Assembly (NCBI RefSeq): GCF_937425535.1
Contig: NZ_OW485601.1
Coordinates: forward strand, 3,145,501-3,209,500
Direction: 5' to 3'
Length of the DNA stretch: 64,000 nt
Origin: Rhodovastum atsumiense
GTDB taxonomy: Bacteria; Pseudomonadota; Alphaproteobacteria; Acetobacterales; Acetobacteraceae
Shown in pieces: positions 28,378 to 39,870 of this stretch. The notes below the pieces were generated by a model. That model worked only from the letters and a program-made list of their open reading frames with translations, had not been told where the DNA came from and searched no databases. Position numbers and translations under genes: made by a program. Each line of letters starts with the position of its first letter. Position 1 is the stretch's first letter.

Positions 28378-28387
28378 GGAGGCTGCC

Positions 28388-29098
28388 GTGAGCGGATCGA
28401 AGGGCGGTCAGAAGGGCGGTAAGTCGCCCGCCAAGGGCGCGCCGGCGAAGGGCAAGCAGGCTGCGGCCTCCAGCAAGAAGGCCGAGGCCGGCGGCGGTCC
28501 CGCCTCGCTGCAGCAGGTGACGCTGGCCGAGGGCGCGGTTTCCGCCGGTGCCGGCGAAATGCCGCGCATGCAGAAGCGCTATGTCGAGGAGATCCGGGCG
28601 GCCCTGACCAAGGAGTTCGATTACAAGAACCCCATGCAGGTGCCCAAGCTCGAGAAGATCGTCATCAACATGGGCGTGGGCGAGGCCGCGGGCGACCAGA
28701 AGAAGCTGGACGCGGCGGTGGCGGAACTCGCGCTGATCTCCGGGCAGAAGCCGGTCAAGACGCTGGCGAAGAAGGCCATCGCCGGCTTCAAGATCCGCAA
28801 GGGTCTGCCGATCGGCTGCAAGGTGACGCTGCGCAAGGCGCGCATGTACGAATTCCTCGACCGTCTGGTGAGCATCGCGCTGCCGCGTGTGCGCGACTTC
28901 CGCGGCATCGGCGGCAAGGGCTTCGACGGGCGCGGCAACTTCGCCATGGGCCTGAAGGAGCAGATCGTGTTCCCCGAGATCATCTACGACCGGGTGGATG
29001 CGATCCGCGGCATGGACATCCAGTTCGTGACCACCGCGAGCACCGATGCCGAGGCGAAGGCACTGCTGAAGAAGTTCGACATCCCGTTCCAGAACTGA
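28388..29098 (+). CDS. rplE: 50S ribosomal protein L5 with long basic N-terminal extension
   Basis: 236 aa from a GTG start at 28388, with GAGGAGG just upstream. The normal L5 core of about 178 residues begins near residue 59 ('[20 protein letters not shown]') and includes '[14 protein letters not shown]' and 'PRVRDFRGI'. The first 58 residues are Lys/Gly/Ala/Ser-rich and low in complexity, probably disordered. An internal ATG at 28560 would give a normal L5, but it has no clear ribosome binding site. L5 binds 5S rRNA and contacts the P-site tRNA. Confidence 0.95.
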   Translation: MSGSKGGQKGGKSPAKGAPAKGKQAAASSKKAEAGGGPASLQQVTLAEGAVSAGAGEMPRMQKRYVEEIRAALTKEFDYKNPMQVPKLEKIVINMGVGEAAGDQKKLDAAVAELALISGQKPVKTLAKKAIAGFKIRKGLPIGCKVTLRKARMYEFLDRLVSIALPRVRDFRGIGGKGFDGRGNFAMGLKEQIVFPEIIYDRVDAIRGMDIQFVTTASTDAEAKALLKKFDIPFQN

Positions 29099-29168
29099 GC
29101 GGGTGGACGTGAAGCTGTTTGGGAAAACCGCCGGCCACGTGCCGGCAGGTTCCGGAGGGTAAAGAGCC

Positions 29169-29474
29169 ATGGCGAAGACCTCTGCGGTGAACCGCAATGC
29201 GCGGCGCGAGCGGATGGCGGAACGCGATCGGACGAAGCGCGCCGCGCTGAAGGCCATCGTGATGGACCGTTCGAGCCCGGTCGAGGACCGGTTCGATGCG
29301 ACGTTGAAGCTGGCGCAGCTGCCGCGCAACGGGGCGAAGGTGCGGGTGCGCCTGCGTTGCGCCCTGACCGGCCGCCCGCGCGGCAACTACCGCAAGTTCA
29401 AGCTGTCGCGAAACATGCTGCGCGAGCTGGCCAGTTCCGGCCAGATCCCCGGCATGGTGAAGGCGAGCTGGTAA
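29169..29474 (+). CDS. rpsN: 30S ribosomal protein S14 (zinc-free type)
   Basis: 101 aa, the long form without the CxxC zinc motifs ('[20 protein letters not shown]', '[20 protein letters not shown]'). The GGAGGGTAAAGAGCC leader gives a good ribosome binding site. A 70-nt gap to rplE is the largest in this part of the operon. Confidence 0.97.
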   Translation: MAKTSAVNRNARRERMAERDRTKRAALKAIVMDRSSPVEDRFDATLKLAQLPRNGAKVRVRLRCALTGRPRGNYRKFKLSRNMLRELASSGQIPGMVKASW

Positions 29475-29489
29475 GGAAGACCTGGGAAG

Positions 29490-29888
29490 ATGGCTCTATC
29501 CGATCCCCTGGGCGACATGCTGGCCCGCATCCGCAACGCGCAGCGTTCGCGGCATGCCATGTGCCTGTCCCCCAATTCCCGCCTGCGCCAGAACGTGCTC
29601 GATGTGCTGCGGCGTGAAGGCTACATCCGTGGCTTCAGCACCGAGGACCTGCGTCCGGGCGTGTCGCAGATCCGCATCGAGCTGAAGTACAACGACGGCG
29701 AGCCGGTCATCAAGGAGATCACCCGCATCTCCAAGCCCGGTCGTCGCGTGTATTCGAAGATCCGGGAGCTGCCGAAGGTCTATGCCGGCCTTGGCATTTC
29801 CATCCTGTCCACCCCTCGCGGGGTGCTGAGCGATGCCGAGGCCCGCGCCGCCAATGTCGGCGGCGAGGTCCTCTGCCGCGTGTTCTGA
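29490..29888 (+). CDS. rpsH: 30S ribosomal protein S8
   Basis: 132 aa: '[18 protein letters not shown]', '[18 protein letters not shown]', '[18 protein letters not shown]'. A primary 16S rRNA binder and, in E. coli, the translational repressor of the spc operon. Confidence 0.98.
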   Translation: MALSDPLGDMLARIRNAQRSRHAMCLSPNSRLRQNVLDVLRREGYIRGFSTEDLRPGVSQIRIELKYNDGEPVIKEITRISKPGRRVYSKIRELPKVYAGLGISILSTPRGVLSDAEARAANVGGEVLCRVF

Positions 29889-29898
29889 GGGGCAGGCG

Positions 29899-30432
29899 AT
29901 GTCACGCGTCGGAAAACATCCGGTCGAGATTCCCGCGGGCGTGCAGGTCGCGATCGCGGGCCGCACCCTTACCGCCAAGGGCAAGCTCGGCGAGCTGAAG
30001 CTCGAGCTTACCGAGCTGGTGGACACCAAGGTCGAAGGCAGCAAGGTGACCGTGTCGCCGCGCGACGCGACCACCCCGTCCCGCATGATGTGGGGCACCA
30101 CGCGCGCGCTGGTCGCGAGCATGGTGCGCGGCGTCAGCCAGGGCTACTCCAAGACCATGGAGATCACCGGCACCGGCTACCGTGCCGCGGTGCAGGGCGA
30201 CAAGCTGGTGATGAACCTGGGCTTCTCGCATGACGTGGTCTACCCGATCCCGCAGGGCATCAAGGTGACCTGCGAGAAGCCGACCTCGATCAAGGTCGAG
30301 GGCGTGGACAAGCGGCTGGTCGGGCAGGTCTGCGCCGAGCTTCGCACCTGGCGTCCGCCCGAGCCCTACAAGGGCAAGGGCATGAAGTTCGAGGGCGAGC
30401 AGATCCTGCGCAAGGAAGGCAAGAAGAAGTAA
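29899..30432 (+). CDS. rplF: 50S ribosomal protein L6
   Basis: 177 aa from the ATG at 29899 ([17 protein letters not shown]). The duplicated L6 fold is complete, and '[16 protein letters not shown]' closes the protein. It lies at the base of the L7/L12 stalk near the factor-binding site. Confidence 0.98.
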   Translation: MSRVGKHPVEIPAGVQVAIAGRTLTAKGKLGELKLELTELVDTKVEGSKVTVSPRDATTPSRMMWGTTRALVASMVRGVSQGYSKTMEITGTGYRAAVQGDKLVMNLGFSHDVVYPIPQGIKVTCEKPTSIKVEGVDKRLVGQVCAELRTWRPPEPYKGKGMKFEGEQILRKEGKKK

Positions 30433-30433
30433 C

Positions 30434-30796
30434 ATGAGCGCGAACCAGGATTTGGCGGCGCGCCGTCGGGAGCGGCTGCGTTTCCAGCTTCGCCGCAAGG
30501 CCGGTGGACGGCCGCGCCTGTCGGTGTTCCGCTCCGGCAAGAACATCTACGCGCAGGTGATCGACGATTCCGTGGGCCGCACGCTCGCGGCCGCCTCCAC
30601 GCTCGACAAGACGCTGCGTGAGGGGCTGCGCACCGGCGCCGACAAGGCCGCCGCGGCGGCGGTCGGCAAGCTGGTCGCCGAGCGCGCGCTCGCGGCCGGT
30701 GTGAAGGAAGTCGTGTTCGACCGCGGCTCCTACCTGTACCACGGCCGCGTCAAGGCGCTGGCCGACGCCGCCCGCGAGGGCGGGCTGTCCTTCTGA
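30434..30796 (+). CDS. rplR: 50S ribosomal protein L18
   Basis: 120 aa, 1 nt after rplF. '[20 protein letters not shown]' and '[20 protein letters not shown]' are typical. It binds 5S rRNA with L5. Confidence 0.98.
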   Translation: MSANQDLAARRRERLRFQLRRKAGGRPRLSVFRSGKNIYAQVIDDSVGRTLAAASTLDKTLREGLRTGADKAAAAAVGKLVAERALAAGVKEVVFDRGSYLYHGRVKALADAAREGGLSF

Positions 30797-30801
30797 GGGG
30801 A

Positions 30802-31419
30802 ATGACGATGGCACGTGAACCGAGGGAAGGCGGCGGCGGACGCGGGCGGGATCGCGACCGTTCGCATGACCGCGAGGCCGGCGACGAGCTGATCGACAAG
30901 CTGGTCACCATCAACCGCGTGGCCAAGGTGGTGAAGGGCGGCCGTCGCTTCGCCTTCGCCGCCCTGGTGGTGGTCGGTGACCAGAAGGGCCGCGTCGGCT
31001 ACGGCGCGGGCAAGGCCCGCGAGGTGCCGGAGGCGATCCGCAAGGCCACCGAGCGCGCCAAGCGCAGCATGATCCGCGTTCCGATGAAGGAAGGCCGCAC
31101 GCTGCACCATGACGTGCGCGGCAGCTTCGGCGCCGGTGAGGTGGTGCTGCGCTCGGCTTCGGCCGGCACGGGCATCATCGCCGGTGGCCCGATGCGCGCG
31201 GTGTTTGAGACGCTGGGCATCGGCGACGTCGTCGCCAAGTCGCTCGGCAGCCGCAACCCGCACAACATGGTCAAGGCCACCTTCGCCGCGCTGACCCGTT
31301 GCGCCAGCCCGCGCAGCGTCGCCAGCCGCCGCGGCAAGAAGGTCTCCGACCTGCTCGGCCGCCGCGACCAGCACGCGCCGGCGGCGACCCCGACCGAGGA
31401 GGCCCCGGCCCATGGCTGA
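30802..31419 (+). CDS. rpsE: 30S ribosomal protein S5
   Basis: 205 aa. The N-terminus has an Arg/Asp/Gly-rich extension of about 20 residues before '[19 protein letters not shown]'. The C-terminal tail is also extended. The core is standard and important for decoding fidelity. It overlaps rpmD by 8 nt. Confidence 0.97.
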   Translation: MTMAREPREGGGGRGRDRDRSHDREAGDELIDKLVTINRVAKVVKGGRRFAFAALVVVGDQKGRVGYGAGKAREVPEAIRKATERAKRSMIRVPMKEGRTLHHDVRGSFGAGEVVLRSASAGTGIIAGGPMRAVFETLGIGDVVAKSLGSRNPHNMVKATFAALTRCASPRSVASRRGKKVSDLLGRRDQHAPAATPTEEAPAHG

Positions 31420-31606
31420 GTCCGACAAGAAGGTCCGGGTGACGCAGGTCGCCTCCGTGGCCGGGCGCAAGCCCGGCCAGAAGGAGACGCTGATCGGTCT
31501 CGGCCTGAACAAGATCCGCCGCACGCGCGAGCTCGAGGACACCCCCTCGGTGCGCGGCATGATCCGCAAGGTTGCCCACCTGGTGAAGGTGGAGGAGCTG
31601 TCCTGA
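31412..31606 (+). CDS. rpmD: 50S ribosomal protein L30
   Basis: 64 aa: '[20 protein letters not shown]' and '[20 protein letters not shown]' match L30. The start lies inside the 3' end of rpsE (8-nt overlap), implying coupled translation. Confidence 0.96.
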   Translation: MAESDKKVRVTQVASVAGRKPGQKETLIGLGLNKIRRTRELEDTPSVRGMIRKVAHLVKVEELS

Positions 31607-31640
31607 TCCGCGCCGCGGACCGGGACGGAAGGGAAAAGCG

Positions 31641-32129
31641 ATGAAGCTGAACCAACTGCGTGACAACGCGGGGGCGCGCCTGAAGTCGAAGCGCCTCGGC
31701 CGCGGCATCGGCTCCGGCAAGGGCAAGACTTCGGGCAAGGGCGTGAAGGGCCAGAAGGCGCGCGAAGGCGTGGCGCTCAATGGCTTCGAGGGTGGCCAGC
31801 TCCCGATCTATCGCCGGCTGCCGAAGCGCGGGTTCACCAACCTGTTCCGCAAGGAATACGCGGCGGTGAACCTCGGCGCGGTGGCCAAGGCGATCGAGGC
31901 CGGCCGCATCGACGCCGCCCAGCCGATCACCGAGGACACGCTGCGTGCGGCGGGCCTGGTGCGCGGCGGCAAGGTCGACGGCGTGCGCCTGCTGGCCAGC
32001 GGCGAGATCGGCCGCGCGGTCACCATCACGGTCTCCGGCGCTTCGGCGGCGGCGGTCGCGGCGGTGCAGGCCGCCGGCGGCAGCGTGACCACCACGGTGG
32101 CCAAGGCCGAAGCGGCTCCGGCCGCCTGA
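31641..32129 (+). CDS. rplO: 50S ribosomal protein L15
   Basis: 162 aa: '[20 protein letters not shown]', '[20 protein letters not shown]', '[17 protein letters not shown]'. Full length with an Ala/Val-rich tail. It is followed by a 99-nt gap before secY. Confidence 0.98.
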   Translation: MKLNQLRDNAGARLKSKRLGRGIGSGKGKTSGKGVKGQKAREGVALNGFEGGQLPIYRRLPKRGFTNLFRKEYAAVNLGAVAKAIEAGRIDAAQPITEDTLRAAGLVRGGKVDGVRLLASGEIGRAVTITVSGASAAAVAAVQAAGGSVTTTVAKAEAAPAA

Positions 32130-32228
32130 GGCGCTTGCGCCGTGGCGCTTGCGCGCGGCAAGATGAAACAACCAGGCGGCGCCCTCGGGACCCCCCGTGC
32201 GGCGCCGTCGTCTTGATCGGGGACCGCC

Positions 32229-33571
<1,343 letters not shown>

Positions 33572-33575
<4 letters not shown>

Positions 33576-34225
33576 ACCTCATTCTTCTCGGCCCCCCGGG
33601 GGCGGGCAAGGGCACCCAGGCGAAGCGGCTGCAGGATCGCTACGGCATCGTGCAGATTTCCACTGGTGACATGCTGCGCGCGGAAGTCGCGGCCGGCAGC
33701 GACATCGGCCGCGAGGCCAAGGCGGTCATGGAGGCGGGCAAGCTCGTCTCCGACGACATCCTTATTCGCATGCTCGGCAGCCGGATCGCCCGGCCCGATG
33801 CGGCCAAGGGCTTCATTCTCGACGGCTTCCCCCGCACCGTGCCGCAGGCCGAGGCGCTGGACGGCATGCTGGCGGAGAAGGGGCTGAAGCTCGACGCGGT
33901 GATCCAGCTCAAGGTCGATGACGCCGCCCTGGTGGAGCGTATCGCCGGCCGGTACACCTGCGCCAAATGCGGCGCCGGCTATCACGACCATTTCCAGAAG
34001 CCGAAGGTCGCGGGCGTCTGCGACAGTTGCGGCTCGACCGGGTTCACCCGGCGCGCCGACGACAATCGCGAGACCGTCGCCGCCCGGCTGGAAGCCTATC
34101 ATCGGCAGACTGCGCCGATCCTGCCGCACTATGCGGCCCAGGGGAAGCTGCAGGACGTCGACGGCATGGCCGAGATCGACGAGGTCACGCAGCAACTGAC
34201 CGCGATTCTCGACAAGGCAGCGTAA
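33572..34225 (+). CDS. adk: Adenylate kinase, zinc-type LID
   Basis: 217 aa from a GTG start that overlaps secY (GTGA). P-loop '[14 protein letters not shown]', '[13 protein letters not shown]', and a LID domain with four cysteines in C-x2-C-x16-C-x2-C spacing ('[10 protein letters not shown]' and 'CDSCGSTGF'), so it probably binds zinc structurally, unlike the enterobacterial enzyme. It balances AMP, ADP and ATP. Location after secY is ancestral. Confidence 0.97.
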
Positions 34226-34279
34226 AAGGCGCACGGTGGCGGGGGAGGTTTGCGATCACGATAAGTTGATCGCATTGCG

Positions 34280-34307
34280 TTGACTCGTTTTTCCCCGCCG
34301 CTATAGT
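34280..34307 (+). promoter_or_regulatory. Strong promoter of the alpha operon
   Basis: TTGACT (34280-34285), 16 bp, TATAGT (34302-34307): one of the best sigma-70 matches in the window. The predicted start near 34314 gives a leader of about 145 nt with a GGCGGCCC/GGGCCG-type hairpin and a TTTTTT tract at 34352-34357. The rpsM-rplQ group can therefore be transcribed separately from spc. Confidence 0.75.
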
Positions 34308-34458
34308 GCGCGCCCTTGGCGGCCCCACCTGGGTGAGGGCCGTTCCTGCGTTTTTTACCCAAGCCTCGATGGGCCGCGCGTTCGGCGAGGCAGCAGCCGC
34401 CGGGCGCCGCATGCGTCGGGCCTGCGGGGGCATCCCCGCATTGAAGGAGTGAGTGGGC

Positions 34459-34836
34459 GTGGCGCGTATTGCCGGCGTGAATATCCCGACCAACAAGCGG
34501 GTGACGATCAGCCTCCGCTATATCTATGGCATCGGTCCGGCCAAGGCGCAGGAGATCTGCGACCGGCTCGGCATCACCGAGGAGCGGCGGGTCAACCAGC
34601 TCTCCGACGAGGAGGTGCTGAAGATCCGCGAACTGATCGACCGCGAGTATCGCGTCGAAGGCGACCTGCGGCGTGAAGTTGCGATGAACATCAAGCGGCT
34701 GATGGACCTGGGCTGCTACCGCGGCCTGCGGCATCGCCGTGGCCTGCCGGTGCGCGGCCAGCGCACCCACACCAACGCCCGCACCCGCAAGGGCAAGGCG
34801 GTGGCGATCGCCGGCAAGAAGAAGGTGACGAAGTAA
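34459..34836 (+). CDS. rpsM: 30S ribosomal protein S13
   Basis: 125 aa from the GTG at 34459 ('[15 protein letters not shown]'). An in-frame GTG at 34453 lies too close to the AAGGAG site (34444-34449), so 34459 is chosen. '[20 protein letters not shown]' is the tRNA-contacting C-terminal region. Confidence 0.97.
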   Translation: MARIAGVNIPTNKRVTISLRYIYGIGPAKAQEICDRLGITEERRVNQLSDEEVLKIRELIDREYRVEGDLRREVAMNIKRLMDLGCYRGLRHRRGLPVRGQRTHTNARTRKGKAVAIAGKKKVTK

Positions 34837-34941
34837 GGGCCTCGCCGCCCGTACCGACGTCGCTCCCGCATTTCCGCCGCCCTTGCCGGCCGCCCCACGG
34901 CCGGCAAGGGCCGCCCAGGATTGGACAGGATACAGACCGAC

Positions 34942-35340
34942 ATGGCGAAGCCCGCCGCCGCATCGTCGCGCCCCCGCAAGAAGGAGCGCAAGAACATCAC
35001 CTCCGGCGTGGCCCACGTGGCCGCGACGTTCAACAACACCATGATCACCATCACCGACGCGCAGGGCAACGCCATCGCCTGGTCGTCGTCCGGCAGCCAG
35101 GGCTTCAAGGGCAGCCGGAAGTCCACGCCCTATGCTGCCCAGGTCGCCGCCGAGGATGCCGGCAAGAAGGCCCGCGAGCACGGCATGGAGACGCTGGAGA
35201 TCGAGGTGAGCGGTCCCGGCTCGGGTCGCGAGAGCGCGCTGCGTGCGCTGCAGGCCGTCGGCTTCGCGATCACCGCGATCCGCGACATGACCCCGATCCC
35301 GCACAACGGCTGCCGTCCGCGCAAGCGCCGGCGCGTCTGA
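34942..35340 (+). CDS. rpsK: 30S ribosomal protein S11
   Basis: 132 aa from the ATG at 34942; an in-frame TTG at 34921 is less likely. '[20 protein letters not shown]' and '[18 protein letters not shown]' are diagnostic. It forms the platform near the mRNA exit. Confidence 0.98.
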   Translation: MAKPAAASSRPRKKERKNITSGVAHVAATFNNTMITITDAQGNAIAWSSSGSQGFKGSRKSTPYAAQVAAEDAGKKAREHGMETLEIEVSGPGSGRESALRALQAVGFAITAIRDMTPIPHNGCRPRKRRRV

Positions 35341-35419
35341 GGCGACAAGCCTGAGTACAGACGCCCTGGCCCGCGCCGGCTCGGCGCGTGCCGCCCACCC
35401 CGTTCCCATGAGGCCGAGT

Positions 35420-36439
35420 GTGGCATTGCAGAAGAACTGGCAGTCCCTGATCAAGCCCGAAAAGATGGAGGTCGAGCCGGGCGGCGATCCGTCGCGCGTC
35501 GCGACCATCATCGCCGAGCCTCTCGAGCGCGGCTTCGGCATGACCCTGGGCAACGCGCTGCGCCGTGTGCTGCTGTCCTCGCTGCAAGGCGCGGCGGTGA
35601 CCGCCCTGCAGATCGACGGCGTGCTGCACGAATTCAGCAGCATCCCCGGCGTGCGCGAGGACGTCACCGACATCGTGCTCAACGTCAAGCAACTGGCGTT
35701 GCGCATGCACGGTGACGGGCCCAAGCGCATGAGCCTGACCGCGACCGGCCCCGGCGAAGTGCGCGCCGGCCAGATCCAGACCGGCCACGACATCGAGGTG
35801 ATGAACCCCGAGCTGGTGCTGTGCACGCTGGACGAAGGCGTGAAGCTCGGCATGGAGTTCACGGTCAACGTCAACAAGGGCTACGTGCCCGCCGCCGCCA
35901 ACCGCCCGGAAGACGCGCCGATCGGCCTGATCCCGGTCGATGCGATCTACTCGCCGGTGCGCCGCGTGTCGTACAAGGTGGAGCCGACCCGCGTCGGCCA
36001 GGTCACCGACTACGACAAGCTGCTGCTGACGGTGGAGACCAACGGCGCGGTCACGCCCGAGGACGCGGTGGCACTCGCGGCCCGCATCCTGCAGGACCAG
36101 CTGCAGCTCTTCATCAACTTCGAAGAGCCCCAGGCGGTCCGGCACGAGGAGCCGCAGGACGACCTGCCGTTCAACCGGAACCTGCTGCGCAAGGTGGACG
36201 AGCTGGAATTGTCGGTGCGCAGCGCCAACTGCCTGAAGAACGACAACATCGTCTATATCGGCGACCTGGTGCAGAAGTCCGAGCAGGAAATGCTGCGCAC
36301 GCCGAATTTCGGACGGAAGTCGCTGAACGAGATCAAGGAGGTACTCGCCTCCATGGGCCTCAGCCTCGGCATGACGGTGGCCGGCTGGCCGCCCGAGAAC
36401 GTGGAAGAACTCGCCAAGCGGCTGGAAGAGCCGTTCTGA
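35420..36439 (+). CDS. rpoA: DNA-directed RNA polymerase subunit alpha
   Basis: 339 aa from the GTG at 35420, which has a GAGG ribosome binding site and gives the family start '[16 protein letters not shown]'. An ATG at 35408 would add four residues without a ribosome binding site. The N-terminal dimerisation domain spans about 1-235 ('[19 protein letters not shown]'). The C-terminal DNA- and activator-binding domain has '[20 protein letters not shown]' and '[14 protein letters not shown]'. Confidence 0.98.
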   Translation: MALQKNWQSLIKPEKMEVEPGGDPSRVATIIAEPLERGFGMTLGNALRRVLLSSLQGAAVTALQIDGVLHEFSSIPGVREDVTDIVLNVKQLALRMHGDGPKRMSLTATGPGEVRAGQIQTGHDIEVMNPELVLCTLDEGVKLGMEFTVNVNKGYVPAAANRPEDAPIGLIPVDAIYSPVRRVSYKVEPTRVGQVTDYDKLLLTVETNGAVTPEDAVALAARILQDQLQLFINFEEPQAVRHEEPQDDLPFNRNLLRKVDELELSVRSANCLKNDNIVYIGDLVQKSEQEMLRTPNFGRKSLNEIKEVLASMGLSLGMTVAGWPPENVEELAKRLEEPF

Positions 36440-36461
36440 ACGGCGCGAACGGAGTAGGACG

Positions 36462-36893
36462 ATGCGTCACGGAGTTGCCGGGCGGAAGCTCGGCGTCACG
36501 ACCAGCCACCGCTTTGCCATGTTCCGCAACATGGCTCATGCGCTCATCAAGCACGAGCAGATCACCACGACCCTGCCCAAGGCCAAGGAACTGCGGCCGG
36601 TCGCGGAGAAGCTGATCACCCTGGGCAAGCGCGGCGGCCTGCACGCCCGCCGGCAGGCCTATGCCCAACTGCGCGACGACGTGATCGTCGACAAGCTCTT
36701 CACCACGCTGGCCGACCGCTACAAGGAACGTAAGGGTGGCTATACCCGCGTCCTGAAGGCGGGCACCCGCTACGGTGACGCCGCCAGCATGGCCGTGATC
36801 GAGCTGGTCGACCGTGACCCGTCGGCGAAGGGCCGCGACAGCGGGCAGGCTCCGGAAGCCGCGGAGGAAACCAGCGAAGGCGCGACCGAGTAA
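36462..36893 (+). CDS. rplQ: 50S ribosomal protein L17
   Basis: 143 aa: '[20 protein letters not shown]', '[20 protein letters not shown]', '[19 protein letters not shown]'. It has an acidic C-terminal tail longer than in E. coli, as usual for alphaproteobacteria. Last gene of the alpha operon. Confidence 0.98.
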   Translation: MRHGVAGRKLGVTTSHRFAMFRNMAHALIKHEQITTTLPKAKELRPVAEKLITLGKRGGLHARRQAYAQLRDDVIVDKLFTTLADRYKERKGGYTRVLKAGTRYGDAASMAVIELVDRDPSAKGRDSGQAPEAAEETSEGATE

Positions 36894-36924
36894 GTCGCTC
36901 CCTCCCTCCGCGCCCACGGCATCG

Positions 36925-36948
36925 GACCGGCCCTTCGGCCGGTCTTTT
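36925..36948 (+). terminator. Rho-independent terminator after rplQ
   Basis: GACCGGCC (36925-36932) pairs with GGCCGGTC (36937-36944) around a CTTC loop, followed by TTTT. It closes the ribosomal block. Confidence 0.85.
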
Positions 36949-36956
36949 GCTGTCTG

Positions 36957-37214
36957 CGCGGGGCGCTGCCCCGCCCCCGCCAGGAGGCTTCGCCTCTGGA
37001 CTCCGGCAGGGGTCGAAGACCCCTGCACCCCATTATTCGGTTCCTGGGAGGGGGGCGGAACCGGCACGGCCCGTCACCGGCGAGGTCGGCCCCCCTCCCA
37101 GGAACCGAATCGGGATCCAAGGGCCTACGGCCCGTCGCGCGACGGCGCGCATTCGCACGACGTGGAGGTCCAGGAGGCGAAGCCTCCTGGTAGGGTGCGG
37201 GGCAACGCCCCGCG
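36957..37214. repeat. Cluster of GC-rich hairpin repeats including a 76-nt palindrome
   Basis: Units in order: CGGGGC/GCCCCG near 36960; CCAGGAGGC/GCCTC(T)GG at 36980-36999; GCAGGGGTC/GACCCCTGC at 37006-37026; a large palindrome with 22-bp perfect arms at 37035-37056 and 37089-37110; CCAGGAGGC/GCCTCCTGG at 37170-37190; GCGGGGC/GCCCCGC at 37197-37213. Several units are near-identical to those at 8387-8558. No gene is visible in the 332 nt from 36949 to 37280 apart from these. Confidence 0.7.
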
Positions 37215-37280
37215 CAGACGATTGATTTGGCGAGCGGGCTGGCCGACAAAGCTGGTCCAAGCCTGCGGAGACTGGCCAAG

Positions 37281-38624
37281 ATGCCCGAGTTGCGCCTGCA
37301 CAACAGCCTGACCCGTCAGAAAGAGCGGTTCGAGCCGCTCGATCCTGGTCATGTGCGCTTGTACGTGTGTGGGCCGACCGTTTATGACCTGGCGCATCTG
37401 GGCAATGCGCGGCCGGTGGTGGTGTTCGACGTGCTGGCGCGACTGCTGCGGCGCCTGTATCCGCGCGTCACCTATGTCCGCAACATCACCGACGTGGACG
37501 ACAAGATCAACGCGCGCGCGCAGCAGAGCGGCGAGCCAATCGGCGCCATCACCGCCCGCACCACCGCCGACTACCATGCCGACATGGTGGCCCTTGGGGC
37601 CTCGCCGCCCGATGTGGAACCGCGGGCCACCGCGCACATCGCCGAGATGATCGCGCTGATCGAGCGCCTTGTCGCCAATGGCCATGCCTATGTGGCCGAG
37701 GGCCATGTGCTGTTCGCCGTCGGCAGCTTCCCGGGGTACGGCCGGCTGTCCGGGCGCAGCCCCGACGAGTTGCAGGCGGGGGCGCGGGTCGATGTCGCGC
37801 CGTACAAGCGCGATGCCGGTGATTTCGTGCTGTGGAAGCCCTCGACGCCGGAGCTGCCGGGCTGGGACAGCCCGTGGGGGCGGGGCCGCCCGGGCTGGCA
37901 CATCGAGTGCAGCGCCATGTCCTGGCGCTATCTGGGCGAGACCTTCGATATCCATGGCGGCGGCACCGACCTGATCTTCCCGCACCACGAGAACGAACTG
38001 GCGCAGTCGGTCTGCGCCTTCCCCGGCAGCCGCTTCGCCCGGGTCTGGGTGCATAACGGCATGCTGTTGGTGAACGGCGAGAAGATGTCGAAGAGCCTCG
38101 GCAACTTCTTCACCGTGCGCGAGGTGCTGGCCAAGGCACCGGGCGAGGCGATCCGGCTGCTGTTGCTGCGGGCGCAGTATCGGGCCGTGCTCGATTTCTC
38201 CGATGCGGGCCTGGCGGAGACACGCGGCGAGCTCGACCGCTGGTATCGCGCGCTGGAGCGCACGCCGGGGGAAGCGGGCGGGGATGTGCCGGAAGCGGTG
38301 CTGGACGCGCTGTGCGACGACCTCAACACGCCGCTGGCGATCTCCGCCATGCATGGTCTGGCCGATGCGGCGCTGGCCGGGGATGTGGCGGCGGCGACGG
38401 GATTGCGCGCCGCGGGATCGCTGCTGGGGGTGCTGCAGCAGGATCCGGGGGACTGGTTCCGCGGCGGGCTGGACGGTGGCGCCATCGAGGCGCGCATCGC
38501 CGAGCGGACCGCTGCCCGCAAGGCGCGTGATTTCGCCCGGGCCGACGCGATCCGCCGCGCGCTGGAGGCCGAGGGGGTGGTGCTGGAGGACGGGCCGAAG
38601 GGGACGACGTGGCGGCGGGCCTGA
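37281..38624 (+). CDS. cysS: Cysteinyl-tRNA synthetase
   Basis: 447 aa from the ATG at 37281 ([17 protein letters not shown]). Class I signatures: '[17 protein letters not shown]' (zinc Cys and HIGH-like), '[14 protein letters not shown]', '[16 protein letters not shown]' (zinc ligands) and 'KMSKSLGN'. It charges tRNA-Cys in the cytoplasm. Slightly shorter than E. coli CysS at the C-terminus. It leads a likely operon with the DUF305 gene and the methyltransferase gene. Confidence 0.97.
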   Translation: MPELRLHNSLTRQKERFEPLDPGHVRLYVCGPTVYDLAHLGNARPVVVFDVLARLLRRLYPRVTYVRNITDVDDKINARAQQSGEPIGAITARTTADYHADMVALGASPPDVEPRATAHIAEMIALIERLVANGHAYVAEGHVLFAVGSFPGYGRLSGRSPDELQAGARVDVAPYKRDAGDFVLWKPSTPELPGWDSPWGRGRPGWHIECSAMSWRYLGETFDIHGGGTDLIFPHHENELAQSVCAFPGSRFARVWVHNGMLLVNGEKMSKSLGNFFTVREVLAKAPGEAIRLLLLRAQYRAVLDFSDAGLAETRGELDRWYRALERTPGEAGGDVPEAVLDALCDDLNTPLAISAMHGLADAALAGDVAAATGLRAAGSLLGVLQQDPGDWFRGGLDGGAIEARIAERTAARKARDFARADAIRRALEAEGVVLEDGPKGTTWRRA

Positions 38625-38641
38625 TCAGGGAGAAGGACGCG

Positions 38642-39052
38642 ATGCGCGTGATGCTGCCGTTGGCCGCCCTGCTGCTGTGCGGGGCGATGATCCTGGTGCC
38701 GCGTGGCCCCGCCGGGGCGCAGGCGCTGCCGCATCACCATGGGGGGGCGGCCAGCGAGGCGGCGGCGCGGGTCGACATCCCGCCGGCGCCGGCCGATGCC
38801 GCGGCGATCGCCGGCTACGAGGCGGCGATGCGCCGGATGCACGAGCAGATGAACGTGCCCTGGTCGGGCAACGCGGACCGCGACTTCGTGCTGGCGATGA
38901 TCCCGCATCACCAGGGCGCCGTGGACATGGCGCAGGTGCTGCTGCAGCACGGCAGCGACCCGCAGATCCGCAAGCTCGCCGAGGATGTCATCAGGACGCA
39001 GCAGGCGGAGATCGCGATGATGCGCGCCTGGCTGGCGGCTCACCCGAAGTGA
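38642..39052 (+). CDS. DUF305 family secreted protein
   Basis: 136 aa from the ATG at 38642 with an AGGGAGAAGGA ribosome binding site. A hydrophobic signal peptide covers residues 1-27. The core 'DFVLAMIPHHQGAVDMAQVL' and 'EDVIRTQQAEIAMMRAWL' are the DUF305 signatures, a four-helix ferritin-like fold whose His/Met residues suggest metal binding. A His run (HHHGG) follows the signal. Members often accompany copper genes, but none is nearby. The stop overlaps the next gene (GTGA). Confidence 0.85.
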   Translation: MRVMLPLAALLLCGAMILVPRGPAGAQALPHHHGGAASEAAARVDIPPAPADAAAIAGYEAAMRRMHEQMNVPWSGNADRDFVLAMIPHHQGAVDMAQVLLQHGSDPQIRKLAEDVIRTQQAEIAMMRAWLAAHPK

Positions 39053-39864
39053 CGGAAGCAGAAACGGAAAACGACGTGACCGGACGTGATGGCGGGGCGG
39101 ACCTGCACCCAATTGGCAACAGCCCGGTGGTGGTGCTGGTGCGCCCGCAGCTTGCCGACAATATCGGCGCGGTCGCCCGCGCCATGGCCAATGGCGGCCT
39201 GTTCCATTTGCGCCTGGTCGCCCCGCGCGACGGCTGGCCGCAGGAGAAGGCCTGGCGCAACGCCTCCGGCGCGGACCGCATCCTGGATGCGCTGACGGTG
39301 CACGAGAGCGTCGCCGACGCGGTCGCCGACCTGCACCATGTCTTCGCCACCTGCCCGCGGCCGCGCCACATCGTCAAGCCGGTGATGACCGCGCGCGGCG
39401 CCGCGGCGGAGCTGCGCGCCATCACTGCCCGCGACCTGCGCGTGGGGCTGCTGTTCGGCCCTGAGCGTGCCGGGTTGGACAACGACGACATGGCGCATGC
39501 GGACGCGCTGGTGCGCTATCCGCTCAACCCCGCCTTCATGTCGCTCAATCTCGCGCAGGCGGTCATGGTCATGGCCTATGAGTGGTGGTGCGCCGACGAG
39601 CCGACCGTGCCGCGCCAGTTGATGACCAACGAAACCCGCATCGCCACCAAGGCGGAGCTGGAGAATTTCCTGACCCACCTGGTCGCCGAGCTGGATGAAT
39701 GCGGCTTCCTGCGCAACGCGCCGAAGCGCCCGGGGATGGTGCGCAACATCCGGCATTTCTTCCAGCGCGGCGAAGTCACCGAGCAGGAGCTGCGCACGCT
39801 GCACGGCGTGGTGACGGAACTGGCGCTGGGGCGGCGGCAGCGCGGACGGGACGAGACCGCGTAA
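39049..39864 (+). CDS. trmJ: RNA 2'-O-methyltransferase, TrmJ type (SPOUT)
   Basis: 271 aa from the GTG at 39049, overlapping the DUF305 stop by 4 nt; a second GTG at 39076 is possible. SPOUT knot motifs are 'VVLVRPQLADNIGAVARAM', 'LLFGPERAGLDNDD' and 'YPLNPAFMSLNLAQAVMVMA'. TrmJ methylates the 2'-OH of residue 32 in tRNA anticodon loops using S-adenosylmethionine. The C-terminal extension 'LENFLTHLVAELDECGFL' matches TrmJ rather than TrmL. Confidence 0.88.
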   Translation: MTEAETENDVTGRDGGADLHPIGNSPVVVLVRPQLADNIGAVARAMANGGLFHLRLVAPRDGWPQEKAWRNASGADRILDALTVHESVADAVADLHHVFATCPRPRHIVKPVMTARGAAAELRAITARDLRVGLLFGPERAGLDNDDMAHADALVRYPLNPAFMSLNLAQAVMVMAYEWWCADEPTVPRQLMTNETRIATKAELENFLTHLVAELDECGFLRNAPKRPGMVRNIRHFFQRGEVTEQELRTLHGVVTELALGRRQRGRDETA

Positions 39865-39870
39865 GGCACG

